Shown: positions 44,390 to 56,084 of the stretch, in pieces
How positions within the stretch are numbered: the first letter of the stretch is position 1
Layout: every line of letters begins with the position of its first letter
Source of the DNA: Hymenopus coronatus
Taxonomy: Eukaryota > Arthropoda > Insecta > Mantodea > Hymenopodidae
Assembly: GCA_030762935.1 (NCBI GenBank)
Contig: CM060883.1
Location: 92,252,501 to 92,316,500, forward strand
DNA: 64,000 bases
Reading direction: 5' to 3'
The notes under the pieces: generated by a model
The model's input: only the letters and a program-made list of their open reading frames with translations
The model's database searches: none
Told to the model about the DNA's origin: nothing
Position numbers and translations under genes: made by a program

Positions 44390-46041
44390 CTTTTTCCTTG
44401 GCCGGAAGGATGGTTGCGCTGATTTACGTTTATGCAGTGGTTGAGAAACTTCCCTTTTCAAGCACCAAAAGTAGTCCGCTAACATCACAATGTTCCACTG
44501 ACCCTGATATCTCCTCTCCATATCCTGGGTTGCTTGATGAAATATTTCACCTTATTCATCACTGAGTGATCCCAAATTATCAGAAAAATAGTCTAGGTGA
44601 GAATTCAAGCTATAAACTCATATTACATCCAAGAGCTCGCAGATTTTTTAGCATATTTCGCACAATTTCTTCATATTGCGGACCTTTTATATTTCAAAGA
44701 AATTTATTCACTACCTCTTTGAAAGCACACCATGCTTGCAGTTCTCTATTATTCATGTCCAAAAATGTGTTTTCCTTCCTAATTGTCTTATCTGCGGTCC
44801 ATCAAATATACCCTGTTTTATCTTAGCTTCGGACATCACAAAAAATTTACTGCTCAGATATTTGAAACACGAACCATTCTTGTCCAGTGCTTCCACGAAT
44901 TGTTTCATAATACCTAACTTTATATACAAAGGAGGCAATAACATTTTCTTCGGATCAACTGGACTGGCACGAATGACGTCTTTTTCTCCTGGCGTTAAAC
45001 TTTTTCTCTTAGGCCATTCTCGCACTATCAAGTGTTCAATCCTGTTTCTACTGTCCCATTCACACAAAAAGCATGGATATTTTGTATATCATCCTTGCTG
45101 TCCTAGTATGATACTGGATACCTTTAAGTCTCCACACAATAGCCATTGATGTTCCTTGTAATTAATTCTTTCTAAAATAGATTGAAGATTTTCATTTGAT
45201 TCTTTCAGAAACACAGAATGTGCAACAGGTATTGAGGGAAATTCACTTATACTGTGCAATAACACTGCTTTTGGACTTCCTTTCGAAGCGTCAATAAATA
45301 AACGCCAGTCATTCCATCATATGTTGGTGTTTCCAGTTGTTGAATTAAACCTGGTACATCACAACAATAAACAAGTGGATCTTGCATCTTAAAGAACTTT
45401 GTAAATTCTTCGTCTCTATTCCTATACCAGAAAAATATGGTGTCTGCAGCTCTTTGAACCTTATCCAAGTAATTCGCTCTTCCCTTTGGTAAGACCTAAA
45501 TCTCTTACTAAGTCGTTCAACTCTTCTTGTGTAAAATGGTGTGACTTGTCTTCACCAGTGTGTGCTGAGAAATCCTCATCTGGTTTGGAATTTTCTGTTG
45601 ATCCAGAGACTGAACTCTCAGTATCCTCTAGTTCAGCTGGTGGAATAGGAACAGGGACCTCTGCTCCATGTGGCACAGGTCTTATAGCTGAAGCAAAGCC
45701 ATCTGGATATTTAATTTTTGCTTTATTTGTCTTATTGTACCTCGACACAATACAAATGCAAAAGTAGCAATCATCATAGTGATTTTTTTGTTCACGCTAT
45801 ATCATAGGAATCCCAAACTTCATTGATATCTGTTTTCCATGGTCCTACAGGTTTTGCAAATAGTATGCGGAGCCCATGTTTGACTTTGATCTCCTAGCTT
45901 AACTTTAGACTATGCAAAATATACTTTCTTTAAAAACGGTGTAATGTTAGTTTTCTGTCTCCCCAACAAGAAAGCACTAGATATGTAACCAAAGTTATTT
46001 GGATTGTTCACACATTTACTGCTAGAAGAGGTAGAATCCAT
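44390..46041 (-). pseudogene. Single-exon gene of an uncharacterised repeat-associated family, broken
   Basis: Starts MDSTSSSSKCVNNPNNFGYI at 46041. Then: KLGDQTWAPHTICKTC; frame 45748-45461 with HHFTQEELNDLVRDLGLTKG; frame 45468-45247; frame 45067-44753 with MCEWDSRNRIEHLIVREWPK and KKMLLPPLYIKLGIMKQFVE; and ~44570-44390 with GEIFHQATQDMERRYQGQWN. The pieces are co-linear but in several frames. I recognise the layout from uncharacterised proteins that occur in many copies in arthropod and other invertebrate genomes; their role is unknown. The paired CxxC-like start and lack of introns suggest a mobile or retro-copied gene. Confidence 0.7.
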
Positions 46042-47230
46042 TGTAAATAGTATATAACTATACAGCACATACTAACAATAAAAAACAACGATGAATGTTT
46101 TCCAGAAACCGGAATACCGATCACCGCAAGTTATAGAAAGCAACGAAAGTTCTGAGATTTTAAGACGCATAAGTGCCTGAAGGGTGAGAGTAAGGTGGCT
46201 TTTTATGCCGCTCGGCACTGAAGCTGTCTTTTGTCTGTCATCAGCTCATTGCATTAGGAAGATAAGGGCCACAAAACAGGGAAGCCCACAAGGGGTGATT
46301 TATTTTTAAATATATATAACATATTATTCATCCTTTGCTGCAAAAATATCTTTATAATCGCAGTTTTATATCCTGTATAGTGTCCAATATATTAAAAACA
46401 TATATAAAATATCGGATTACATAATAACTGTACGTGATACGTGAAAAATGTCATTTTCGAAATCAGCGCGTTTTCTTTCATATACGTAGCCTATTTTCAT
46501 CAAAACCGAGAAATTGTTGTATATTAGTGAATTATTTGAGCTGCTTTTCGACTATACTTTAAAAAGCGAAACTCTCCCAAAAGATTACACGAGATGACTC
46601 TAAGAGAAAAATGAGAACCTATTCATGAGAAGAGTAATAGAACCTTTAACATCGACCAATAAGAAAACTGCAAAACCCTACTTCATAAATTACTTAAACA
46701 CTTACCGAATAATGTGAAATACGAAATTATCTCCGAAAATTTATAGGAGCTGTCTAAAGAGAAAAATGGACTGCATTCGCTCGTGAGAAGAACATCTTTG
46801 AATCTATTCTCCTTAGATAAACGATGTTTCAAGGATCAGCAGGTTCCACTAAGAAATGTCCAAAATTAAAAAAAAAAAAAAATCCTCAGGCCATCCTACA
46901 GGGGTATAAACAGTGACAAAAAATCTTGCCTGTAGCAGTTGCTAATTTGCAGCAATAGTGAAAAGTGTCAAAAAATACGCATAGGCACATATTTTAGTAG
47001 CAATACATCACATTTAACAAAATACAAGCTAAGATCTTTACTTATGCATATGGAAGAGTCTTTTTTTTTGTTGTTTTTTTGTTTTTGATTTATAGTGACT
47101 TTAGCAAAAAAGCACAGTACATTTCCACTACATTCGCTGCTTGTTAAGACAGTCATAATAGAAAACTTAAACAAATGAGTTTTACTCATATAGAGGCTTC
47201 AACAAACTAATTCATCAGCGCTCACAGGTG
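46042..47230. other. Intron stretch, no gene
   Basis: AT-rich, a few homopolymer runs (A at 46867-46882, T at 47061-47069). No motif or repeat recognised. Confidence 0.45.
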
Positions 47231-47234
47231 CACA

Positions 47235-47329
47235 CTGCAAATACCGCACACACACGCACACACACATATATGCTCACACACAAACACGCGCGCACGAATG
47301 CAAATACGAGTGTACTCTCTCTCTCTCTC

Positions 47330-47371
<42 letters not shown>

Positions 47372-47374
47372 ACA
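47235..47374. repeat. CA/CT microsatellite cluster
   Basis: Alternating CA-rich, CT-rich (47318-47346) and pure CA (47347-47374) runs. Confidence 0.9.
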
Positions 47375-47559
47375 GCAACTTCTTAATATTAGACCCATGA
47401 TAGCGTTACGCGGGGCATAAGGACTCTCGCACTGGCAACGACATTACATAGTTTAAAACACAGCGAATTTTCACCAAATTCATCGTTTATTAAGAATATC
47501 ATAATTGAAATCTGGACAAAACAAATCCTCTAAGAGACCCTTAACAAACTCGCTCGCCT

Positions 47560-48768
47560 CACTTACACACACATATACATACACACGCATGCACACACAC
47601 ACACTCACATGTATACACACATGCACACGCATACACATTCATACACGCATACAAATATACTCACGCGTGCACAAACTCGCACACACATGTACACACAAGC
47701 TCACACACAACCACATATGCTCTCACACACTCACATATGCATACACCCATACATACACGCACACACATACTCATGCACACACAAGCACACAAACTCGCAC
47801 ACACATGTACACACACAAGCTCACACACACTCACATATGTATACACACATCACACATACACACACGCACACACATGCACCCAATTACGATACACATGTAT
47901 ACACACACGCATGCAAGCACACATATACACGTAGGCACACACACATACACATGTATACACACACGCATGCAAGCACACATATACACGCAGGCACACACAC
48001 ATACACATGTATACACACACGCATGCAAGCACACATATACACGCAGGCACACACACATACAAATGTATACACACACGCATGCAAGCACACATATACACGC
48101 AGGCACACACACATACACATGTATACACACACGCATGCAAGCACACATATACACGCAGGCACACACACATACACATGTATACACACACGCATGCAAGCAC
48201 ACATATACACGCAGGCACACACACATACACATGTATACACACACGCATGCAAGCACACATATACACGCAGGCACACACACATACACATGTATACACACAC
48301 GCATGCAAGCACACATATACACGCAGGCACACACACATACACATGTATACACACACGCATGCAAGCACACATATACACGCAGGCACACACACATACACAT
48401 GTATACACACAAGCTCACACACACTCACATATGTATACACACATCACACATACACACACGCACACACATACTCACGCATGCACACACATGCACACAAACT
48501 CGCACACACATGTACACACACATAAGCTCACACACACCCACACATGCTTTCACTCACACTCAGAAGCCCACACACATGCACACACGCACACACATAAACA
48601 CATATACACACATACTCACGCATGCACACACATGCACCCAATTACGATACACATGTATACACACACGCATGCAAGCACACATATACACGCAGGCACACAC
48701 ACATACACATGCATATATACTCGCACACATCAAACATACTAATTTCCCACAACCATCGCGGATGCATA

Positions 48769-48817
<49 letters not shown>

Positions 48818-48860
48818 CCACACTTACACACATACACACTTGAACTCACACTCGCACACG
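47560..48860. repeat. CA-rich minisatellite with 56-bp core unit
   Basis: The core unit (ACACATGTATACACACACGC, then GCAAGCACACATATACACGC, then AGGCACACACACAT) repeats with exact 56-base spacing from 47891 to about 48400, roughly nine copies, and once more near 48650. Flanks are degenerate CA-rich sequence ending in (CA)n and (TA)n. Long apparent His/Thr or Cys/Val reading frames on both strands come from the repeat. Confidence 0.95.
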
Positions 48861-49239
48861 CAAGCATTTGGATACATATTTGCACACGCTAATTCACGCG
48901 CAGTTATATATGTATGCACATAAATGCACATTCACGCACAGACTTAATTAAATACGCATGAACACGAACGCATATGTACAAGCATACATTAGCTCCCATA
49001 TGAACATCTGATGACTTATGAAACATGTAAAAATATGGTCTGGAAAAAAAATTAAAAAGGTTAAACTTGATTCATTTGGTATATATTGCAGAAAACGAAG
49101 GTCCACTTCACTTATCAAGGATAGGTCATAACCACTCTGCACTCCCTTTTGATCAGGACCTTTGCTGAAGCCCAAGAGCCACTAGATCTTTGTATGAGAA
49201 CAGGAGTGCATGGAAACCCAGAAACAGTACCAAGCCCAG

Positions 49240-51170
49240 ATGCACAGAAGAAAATGAGAGAGATGTCAGCAACTAGATCCACTCCTAAGAATAACGAAGC
49301 GGAGGGCGTCCTTTGGGAGGAGTCTTCGTAGGATGAGATGAGGAACGCAGCAATCGCTGTATTGGTACATGCTGATGATGTAGCGACAACACTGCTACCT
49401 CAGCAGACACAGTACGGGCGTCTGGGATTTCCCATCTAGGTCCTTCCGGCAGACCCGACCATTTGGAAAAACGCCAACGAGCCCACCACAGCAGGGATCG
49501 CCACCGGAGCAGGGCTTCAGTTAGAAGCTCCATCTATAATAAATGGACGCAAGAGGACCCTTGAGGAGTCATCATCCTCAGATTAGGACGAAGACGCACC
49601 CTCATCACATAGAATTCTAAAGGTCAGTCATAGCCATCTTCAATGTAGAACAATAGAAAATGCATTCAAAGGGAGAACTTTTAATAATAAAATAAAAAAT
49701 AAGGCATTTCTAGAGAGATGCAGGTCTCCAGTTATTAATGAGGTGAGCTCAATACTGGGCAGAAATCAATCAGGATTCAAGATAATTTGCTCTGTGCAAG
49801 TTATGCATATGATCCAAGCTCTTGATTCTGGCCATTTTGAGAACATCATTTTAATAGTGATACTAAATTAGGACTACAATCATCAAATTTGGATTCTTTA
49901 TTCACCATTGTAGTGAATGAAATGCTTGCAAACATATCAAATTTACAAGGACGAGCCACTTCAAAATCTTTACTGACTGTAAATTCCCTAGTTAATAGTG
50001 CAAGCTATTATACACCTCTCAAGGCATCAAACAACATAGAACTGCATGCTGCAATTAGGAAAAAAAGCATATTATAAGCATTTATAATTATGATGAGTGT
50101 TACTTTGCCTCGTTCATGCTGGTTGCAAGATATGCTATAAAGATACATGCACAAAGAATAAGCAAATACCACAAACGTTATCAAACTAAATTATACAGGA
50201 GTCGAGTTCCCTGTCAGCTTACATCAGATAAATCAATTTGAATAACAAAACCCAGGAATATTACTCGCTGTATTCGGCTTAGATGACGAAAAATCTTTAA
50301 TCCCACTATACCAACCTCAAAAAAGCATGGATTTCAAATTAATTTGCTGTTAATCACAGAAGGGGAAAACTCTCACTACTGTCTCATAAAGAAATTACAA
50401 AAACTTACAGGAACATAATTCACGAACAACCACACCAAGCACTGGATGTGCGAGCCCTGCATGAGGTACTTTAAAAAGGAAGAAATATTCAAGAAACACC
50501 ATCTGAGATGTTCCAAGGCACAACTTCTAAACATGCCAACAAACGACGATAACATCCTATTGAAAATGGAAATGGCATGTTATTTATGGACGCTCTTTAA
50601 CTGCTTTGGTTCTCAGCGTCCCATTCTATATTAGGCGTGAAAGATCGCTTAATTTTGCTCAGAGGCCTCTCAGAGGCTTGAGGTTCTTTTACGTGCCGTA
50701 AATCTACGACACGGGACCCACAGCTTTACTTCCCTTCCGAAGGAAGCCATGCTAAGGATTTTTGAACCCGCGACCTTGGATATATGAAGTTAGCATGGTA
50801 ACCATTACACCACGGAGGGCGGCTATCCTATCCAAATGCTACGGTGACATTGAGAGTACGGTGAGCCCTCGACTAATGAGAGCTGCACCCGAGCTATCCA
50901 GCATCATAATGCCATGTCAATATCGCTCAAGCTAGTATGTCGCCATGATAATACGCTGTCAAAATATAATCTCTTTATATGTCCCGATGCTATCAAATGT
51001 TTCTTTATTGATCTTAAAGTGGTAGTGTCACATTACAGCCAGACAGAGGAAATGAATGTGACAACTCAAGTCTGGGTTGATTTTCTTAGCTTTCGTCATT
51101 GTCACATATGTAGGAAGAGTTTGTGGAAATTGATTTGAAAGTCAGGGCGTGGATCTAGGTTAGTGTGTGG
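49240..51170 (+). pseudogene. Second Polinton fragment: polB N-terminal region, with SINE
   Basis: Plus-strand pieces in order: an upstream Ser/Pro-rich stretch related to 27720-27385; ISIYNYDECYFASFMLVARY (~50075-50135) and KIHAQRISKYHKRYQ; NPGILLAVFGLDDEKSL (~50250-50300); ENSHYCLIKK then CEPCMRYFKKEEIFKKHHLR (50365-50510), the zinc-finger-like segment; and after a SINE, PDAIKCFFIDLKVVVSHYSQ and CHICRKSL (50975-51120). All fit the N-terminal part of Polinton DNA polymerase B; the exonuclease and polymerase motifs are absent. It is frameshifted and no terminal repeats were seen nearby. Confidence 0.78.
50561..50824 (-). mobile_element. SINE-1, tRNA-derived, inside the second Polinton fragment
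   Basis: Same family as 31914-32208, same orientation (minus), starting GCCGCCCTCCGTGGTGTAAT. ATCCTAT occurs on both sides (50554-50560 and 50825-50831) as a short duplication. About 30 bases shorter internally than the other copy, around the B box. Confidence 0.88.
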
Positions 51171-51960
51171 AAGTTTTAGTCGCTGTATTACGTTAGCAAC
51201 TGCGGCAAAATGGTATGCTTTTCTTCGCACAACGCTTTCTTTCAGAACTTTTGCCATTTAAGCAAGCGTCTTAATAAGACTAGTTGTTTCAAGGCTCCAC
51301 GGTCGATAATGAAGTTTATTTCAGTCTTTAAATGTCTTATTTTCTCCTGAGATTGTCGTGAGGTGATACCAACATTACTAACAAGCCACTTAAAACTGAC
51401 ATAATTAAAACTCTTTAAACACTACTAAGAGTCCTGTTGTTAACAACACCATATTATGTACTTCTAGTTTACATTGGGAACAGCTTTAAAGCTACCTGTT
51501 GCTTCAGAAGTCGACCTGTCATGACGGAATTGCTGTGACCAAAGACATTGGTAGAACTGCAAGCTGCTATACGCTACGCTAACAAAGAAGCATGAATTCT
51601 AGATAAATGTAAAAAAAAAAAAAAAAAAAAAAACAAATGCACAAAACAGTACATCGTTGCCATTGAAAATTTTTCTTGCACCTTTAAAATTAATGCATTA
51701 CAAAACGCATGGCTTCTAGATGTTCCACAGTTAATAATAATGTCTGTTTTACTTTTTAAATGTAGTATACTGGCAACCAACTTTTTCTTTCACTATTCGT
51801 GTAAAATAAATGTATTAAAATATATTCCTTTCGCTGCACCTTCAGAATTAAAGAATTACAACACATCATGACTTCTACATAGCATTGGATAACAAGATCA
51901 TTTTATTATTGCCGTAACCAATGAAACTAAATACGTATACAAAGACACAAGCACAGTTTG
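51171..51960. other. Intron stretch, no gene
   Basis: An A-run at 51610-51632 and a weak ~180-base duplication (TTGCACCTTTAAAATTAA near 51676 and CTGCACCTTCAGAATTAA near 51834). Otherwise nothing recognised. Confidence 0.45.
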
Positions 51961-51969
51961 TTTTGTTGA

Positions 51970-53285
51970 TTTCTCATGAATGTAATGGAGTTGTTCACAT
52001 TCCGGCTCCCTCGTAACTGTTCATACAGAAAATGTTCTCATGAGCGTAATGAGTTGTCACATTCCGGCTCCCTCGTAACTGCTCATACAGAAAATGTTCT
52101 CATGAGCGTAATGAGTTGTCACATTCCGGCTCCCTCGTAACTGTTCATACAGAAAATGTTCTCATAAACGTAATGAGTTGTCACATTCCGGCTCCCTCCT
52201 AACTGTTCATACAGAAAATGTTCTCATAAACGTAATGGAGTTGTCACATTCCGGCTCCCTCGTAACTGTTCATACAGAAAATGTTCTCATAAACGTAATG
52301 AGTTGTCACATTCCGGCTCCCTCCTAACTGTTCATACAGAAAATGTTCTCATAAACGTAATGGAGTTGTCACATTCCGGCTCCCTCGTAACTGTTCATAC
52401 AGAAAATGTTCTCATAAACGTAATGGAGTTGTCACATTCCGGCTCCCTCGTAACTGTTCATACAGAAAATGTTCTCATAAACGTAATGGAGTTGTCACAT
52501 TCCGGCTCCCTCGTAACTGTTCATACAGAAAATGTTCTCATGAATGTAATGGAGTTGTTCACATTCCGGCTCCCTCCTAACTGTTCATACAGAAAATGTT
52601 CTCATAAACGTAATGAGTTGTCACATTCCGGCTCCCTCCTAACTGTTCATACAGAAAATGTTCTCATAAACGTAATGAGTTGTCACATTCCGGCTCCCTC
52701 GTAACTGTTCATACAGAAAATGTTCTCATAAACGTAATGAGTTGTCACATTCCGGCTCCCTCCTAACTGTTCATACAGAAAATGTTCTCATAAACGTAAT
52801 GAGTTGTCACATTCCGGCTCCCTCCTAACTGTTCATACAGAAAATGTTCTCATAAACGTAATGAGTTGTCACATTCCGGCTCCCTCCTAACTGTTCATAC
52901 AGAAAATGTTCTCATAAACGTAATGAGTTGTCACATTCCGGCTCCCTCCTAACTGTTCATACAGAAAATGTTCTCATAAACGTAATGAGTTGTCACATTC
53001 CGGCTCCCTCCTAACTGTTCATACAGAAAATGTTCTCATGAATGTAATGGAGTTGTTCACATTCCGGCTCCCTCGTAACTGCTCATACAGAAAATGTTCT
53101 CATGAGCGTAATGAGTTGTCACATTCCGGCTCCCTCGTAACTGCTCATACAGAAAATGTTCTCATGAGCGTAATGAGTTGTCACATTCCGGCTCCCTCGT
53201 AACTGCTCATACCGAAAATGTTCTCATGAATGTCATGGAGTTGTGACATTCCGGCTACCTCGTAATTGTTCATATACAAAATGTC
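51970..53285. repeat. Minisatellite, 61/62-bp unit, ~21 copies
   Basis: Unit: ATGAGTTGTCACATTCCGGC, TCCCTCGTAACTGTTCATAC, AGAAAATGTTCTCATAAACG, TA. Variants differ at a few sites (CGTAACT or CCTAACT; CATAAACG, CATGAGCG or CATGAATG; GAG or GGAG) and occur in runs. Very low divergence suggests recent expansion. Open frames across it are not conserved by the unit length. Confidence 0.95.
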
Positions 53286-53399
53286 AGCACAGAAGAATTA
53301 ATAGGAGTTTAAATAAGCTCAATATAAGTTTGTTTATTCTCAGTAAATATCTGCCTAGAAATAAGAGAAAACGCACTAAAGACAAAACAACGGAAAGAC

Positions 53400-54152
53400 A
53401 AAGATCTGATGTGTTCCATTCACATGACTTTATCTACATCTCTGCAACAAATTATTGTTTAAAAGCTTAACCTTCTGTTTACTTCATTCTAATTGCCAAA
53501 AAAAAAAAAAAAAAAAAAAAAGATAAATAAATAAATAAAATAAAAAATAAAAATGTAGACGAAATGGTCTTATTACTTGCTTCTTTGTAAGTAGAGGAGA
53601 AATAAGGAAGGAGCATAGGTTAAAGTGATAGTCAAAAACTGGTTGCTATATGACTGAAGTTCCTTTGTTTGTATGGACACAAGTTGACAAATTCCTGTAT
53701 GAGAAAAGTAAAAGTTTTTCAAAGCTGAAACCAATAACAAGGAATATATATAAAACAAACAAGATCAACTCCATGAAAAAAGTTTATATAACATGAATTG
53801 TGTGTTTTAACGTGCTCTACATTTGTTGCGTGGTAAGTTTTTTTTCTATCTCTTACGATTTAGCAGTTATGCAATATTCCGTAAAATTCATCCAGAATAA
53901 ACATACCACCAAACATACAGATTTGTACTTAACGGTCTTTTCGTTTTTGAGCTATGCTGCCCACAGACACATACACATACACACACATGCAGACACACAC
54001 AAACACACACGGACATTTTCTAAAAATGCTTTTTTTGAATTCAGGGGGTCCCAAAGCATATATTTACGGTGAAATCTCGGATTCAATTTTTGGGGTGCAA
54101 TACTATAGCTTCTCTATACACTGTGTGCATAGTACGTGTAGAGAAAGTAAAC
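53400..54152 (+). repeat. R800 interspersed repeat
   Basis: Head GATCTGATGTGTTCCATTCA at 53402, terminal palindrome region (TCTCTATACACTGTGTGCAT then AGTACGTGTAGAGAAAG) at 54112-54148. An A-run at 53501-53521 and a CA-rich insertion at 53968-54010 are local expansions. Confidence 0.88.
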
Positions 54153-56084
54153 ATTAGTACATCGATTATTATTCGAGCTATTATGATGATGATTGAGAAA
54201 GATGTTCCGTCAATTTTGGTAGGTATAACATATAATTAAACGATTAATCGTGTGAAGTGAGGCACAATTGCGAATGGTAATAATCTGGATACCTATTATT
54301 ACTTGCATTAAAAGTGTCTGTACCAAGTTTATTCTAAACGACTTTACAAGTCTGTTTTTCGAAGTTTATCGCTGCTTTTACTACATATGGTTCCTTATGC
54401 CTACCTACCTACCCACCTGCCTGCCTGCCTGCCTGCCTGCCTGCTAATAAAAATTATTGTCTAACTCTTAACTTTTTCCCTGTCCAAGATTAATGGATAT
54501 TTTAAGCTTTTGTTAATTTATATGGTGAAACACTTTATTTGCTTAGCGTTATTTTATTAACATACAAAAATATTGACAATATTTCTGTTAGAAGCATTTG
54601 TTCAACAGCAAAATTAACAAAAACATCTGAATGACGACATATCACAAATCATGATGCAAATAAAGGTTCAATGATTTTTGGATCACAAATCGTTCAACAA
54701 ATCATTGTACAATTTGATAATTACAAACATTCGGTATCTGACATTCATGATTTCTAATTTGATTAGAGTGAGCGGGTTTCTGCGGGATTTTCTCTTATCT
54801 TGGGAAGATGTCGGATAACTAACCTCAGGCACATTTGAGAATTATCTGAACAATATCGCTGAGGCACCGTCCGATAGAGCTACTCCAACAACGATAATCT
54901 TACTTAGCTCGGGTTAAAGATAGCCTTTTGGTAAACACCTGGAGTGATTGCAGAGGCCTGTGAACCCGGTTAAAGTCTAACCTCTCATTTTCTATCCTTT
55001 ACGAATAGAGATCGTAGTTAGCGAAGCAGAAAAGGCTCTCAATGAATACCTAATAGGTATAGTTATGGACATCGACGATAATTTATAATGATAAATGGTG
55101 TGATACGAAAAGGTAAAGTTGAGACAGTTAACAAATTAGTACTTCCATATACATTATGCTGTAAAAGTTGTAATGTGGTACCGCCTTACATAATCATAAT
55201 AACTATTTCCGTAGCCGAATGGCGTTTTCTTATAGACATTCCAACTTAACACAAGAGAGCCGCACTTAAGTTTTTTAATTACGAATTTCTGATAATAATT
55301 ATGGCTATTTAGTTGAAATTACGTAAGAAACAAATCAGCTGTAATCGTCCTTGTGCACAGCCCCAAGCCTTTCAAGATGCAAATGAACGATTAAAAGCCA
55401 TCGTTGGAATAATGAGCTGTAATAAACAAATTGTTTTTTGAGTAAATGTATCTCATATGTCTAAAACTTATAAAACAAGAAAGAGCTTTATTTTATTTCA
55501 GAACAGGGTGAAAGATTTGGAATTCGTTTTCAAAATATAACCAGTTAAAAACTAGAATTTTAGTTTAATTAATCAAAGATCTCTTATTTCGCTTGTGGCT
55601 GTACCCGTTATATCAGCTGCAGTGAATTTTTTTAAAGCTATTTTGCTTTACAGGCGATAAAAAGTATTTACTAGCCTTTGCCACTTTTTTCCCCGCCATC
55701 ACGTGAAATGCTGTTTTAACGATTCTAAAACACCTTCCCGCAGCAACCATGCTAGCACTTTTTCCCTCCTTTGTTCTTTGTATATTACTTTTCTCTGATA
55801 AGTTAATCAACACAAAACATTAAATAATCCACACTTTAATCCTGTGCATCCACAGTTTTAACTTCAAAAGGAGCCAAAAGAAGGAAAAAACCGGAAATGC
55901 TGAACGGTGATTCCCGCTTGTTATTTATGAGAAATTGTTGGTTCGCATAGTAGATGTACCTACACCCAATTCACGGTTATATATAACGGGTTGCGTTTTA
56001 GCTACCCCCGATAGATAGTACAATCCTTAGTTAAATAAACAGGCAACATCAAACTGCATGAAGCAAAAAGTAATTATATTTAAT
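54153..56084. other. Intron stretch, no gene
   Basis: A (CTGC)n tetranucleotide tract at 54410-54443, otherwise unique-looking. A 66-codon minus frame (55813-55613) has no motif. Confidence 0.45.

Noticed and set aside
47505..48923. 472-codon open frame and several 170-370-codon frames on both strands, rich in His, Thr, Cys and Val
   Set aside because: They follow from the CA-rich 56-bp repeat, which lacks stop codons in several frames. No start context, no non-repeat domain.
52303..52704. 133-codon frame through the 61-bp minisatellite
   Set aside because: The frame depends on a chance mix of 61- and 62-base units; not conserved along the array.
51970..53285. CRISPR-like regular repeat
   Set aside because: Direct tandem repeat without unique spacers, in a eukaryotic intron.
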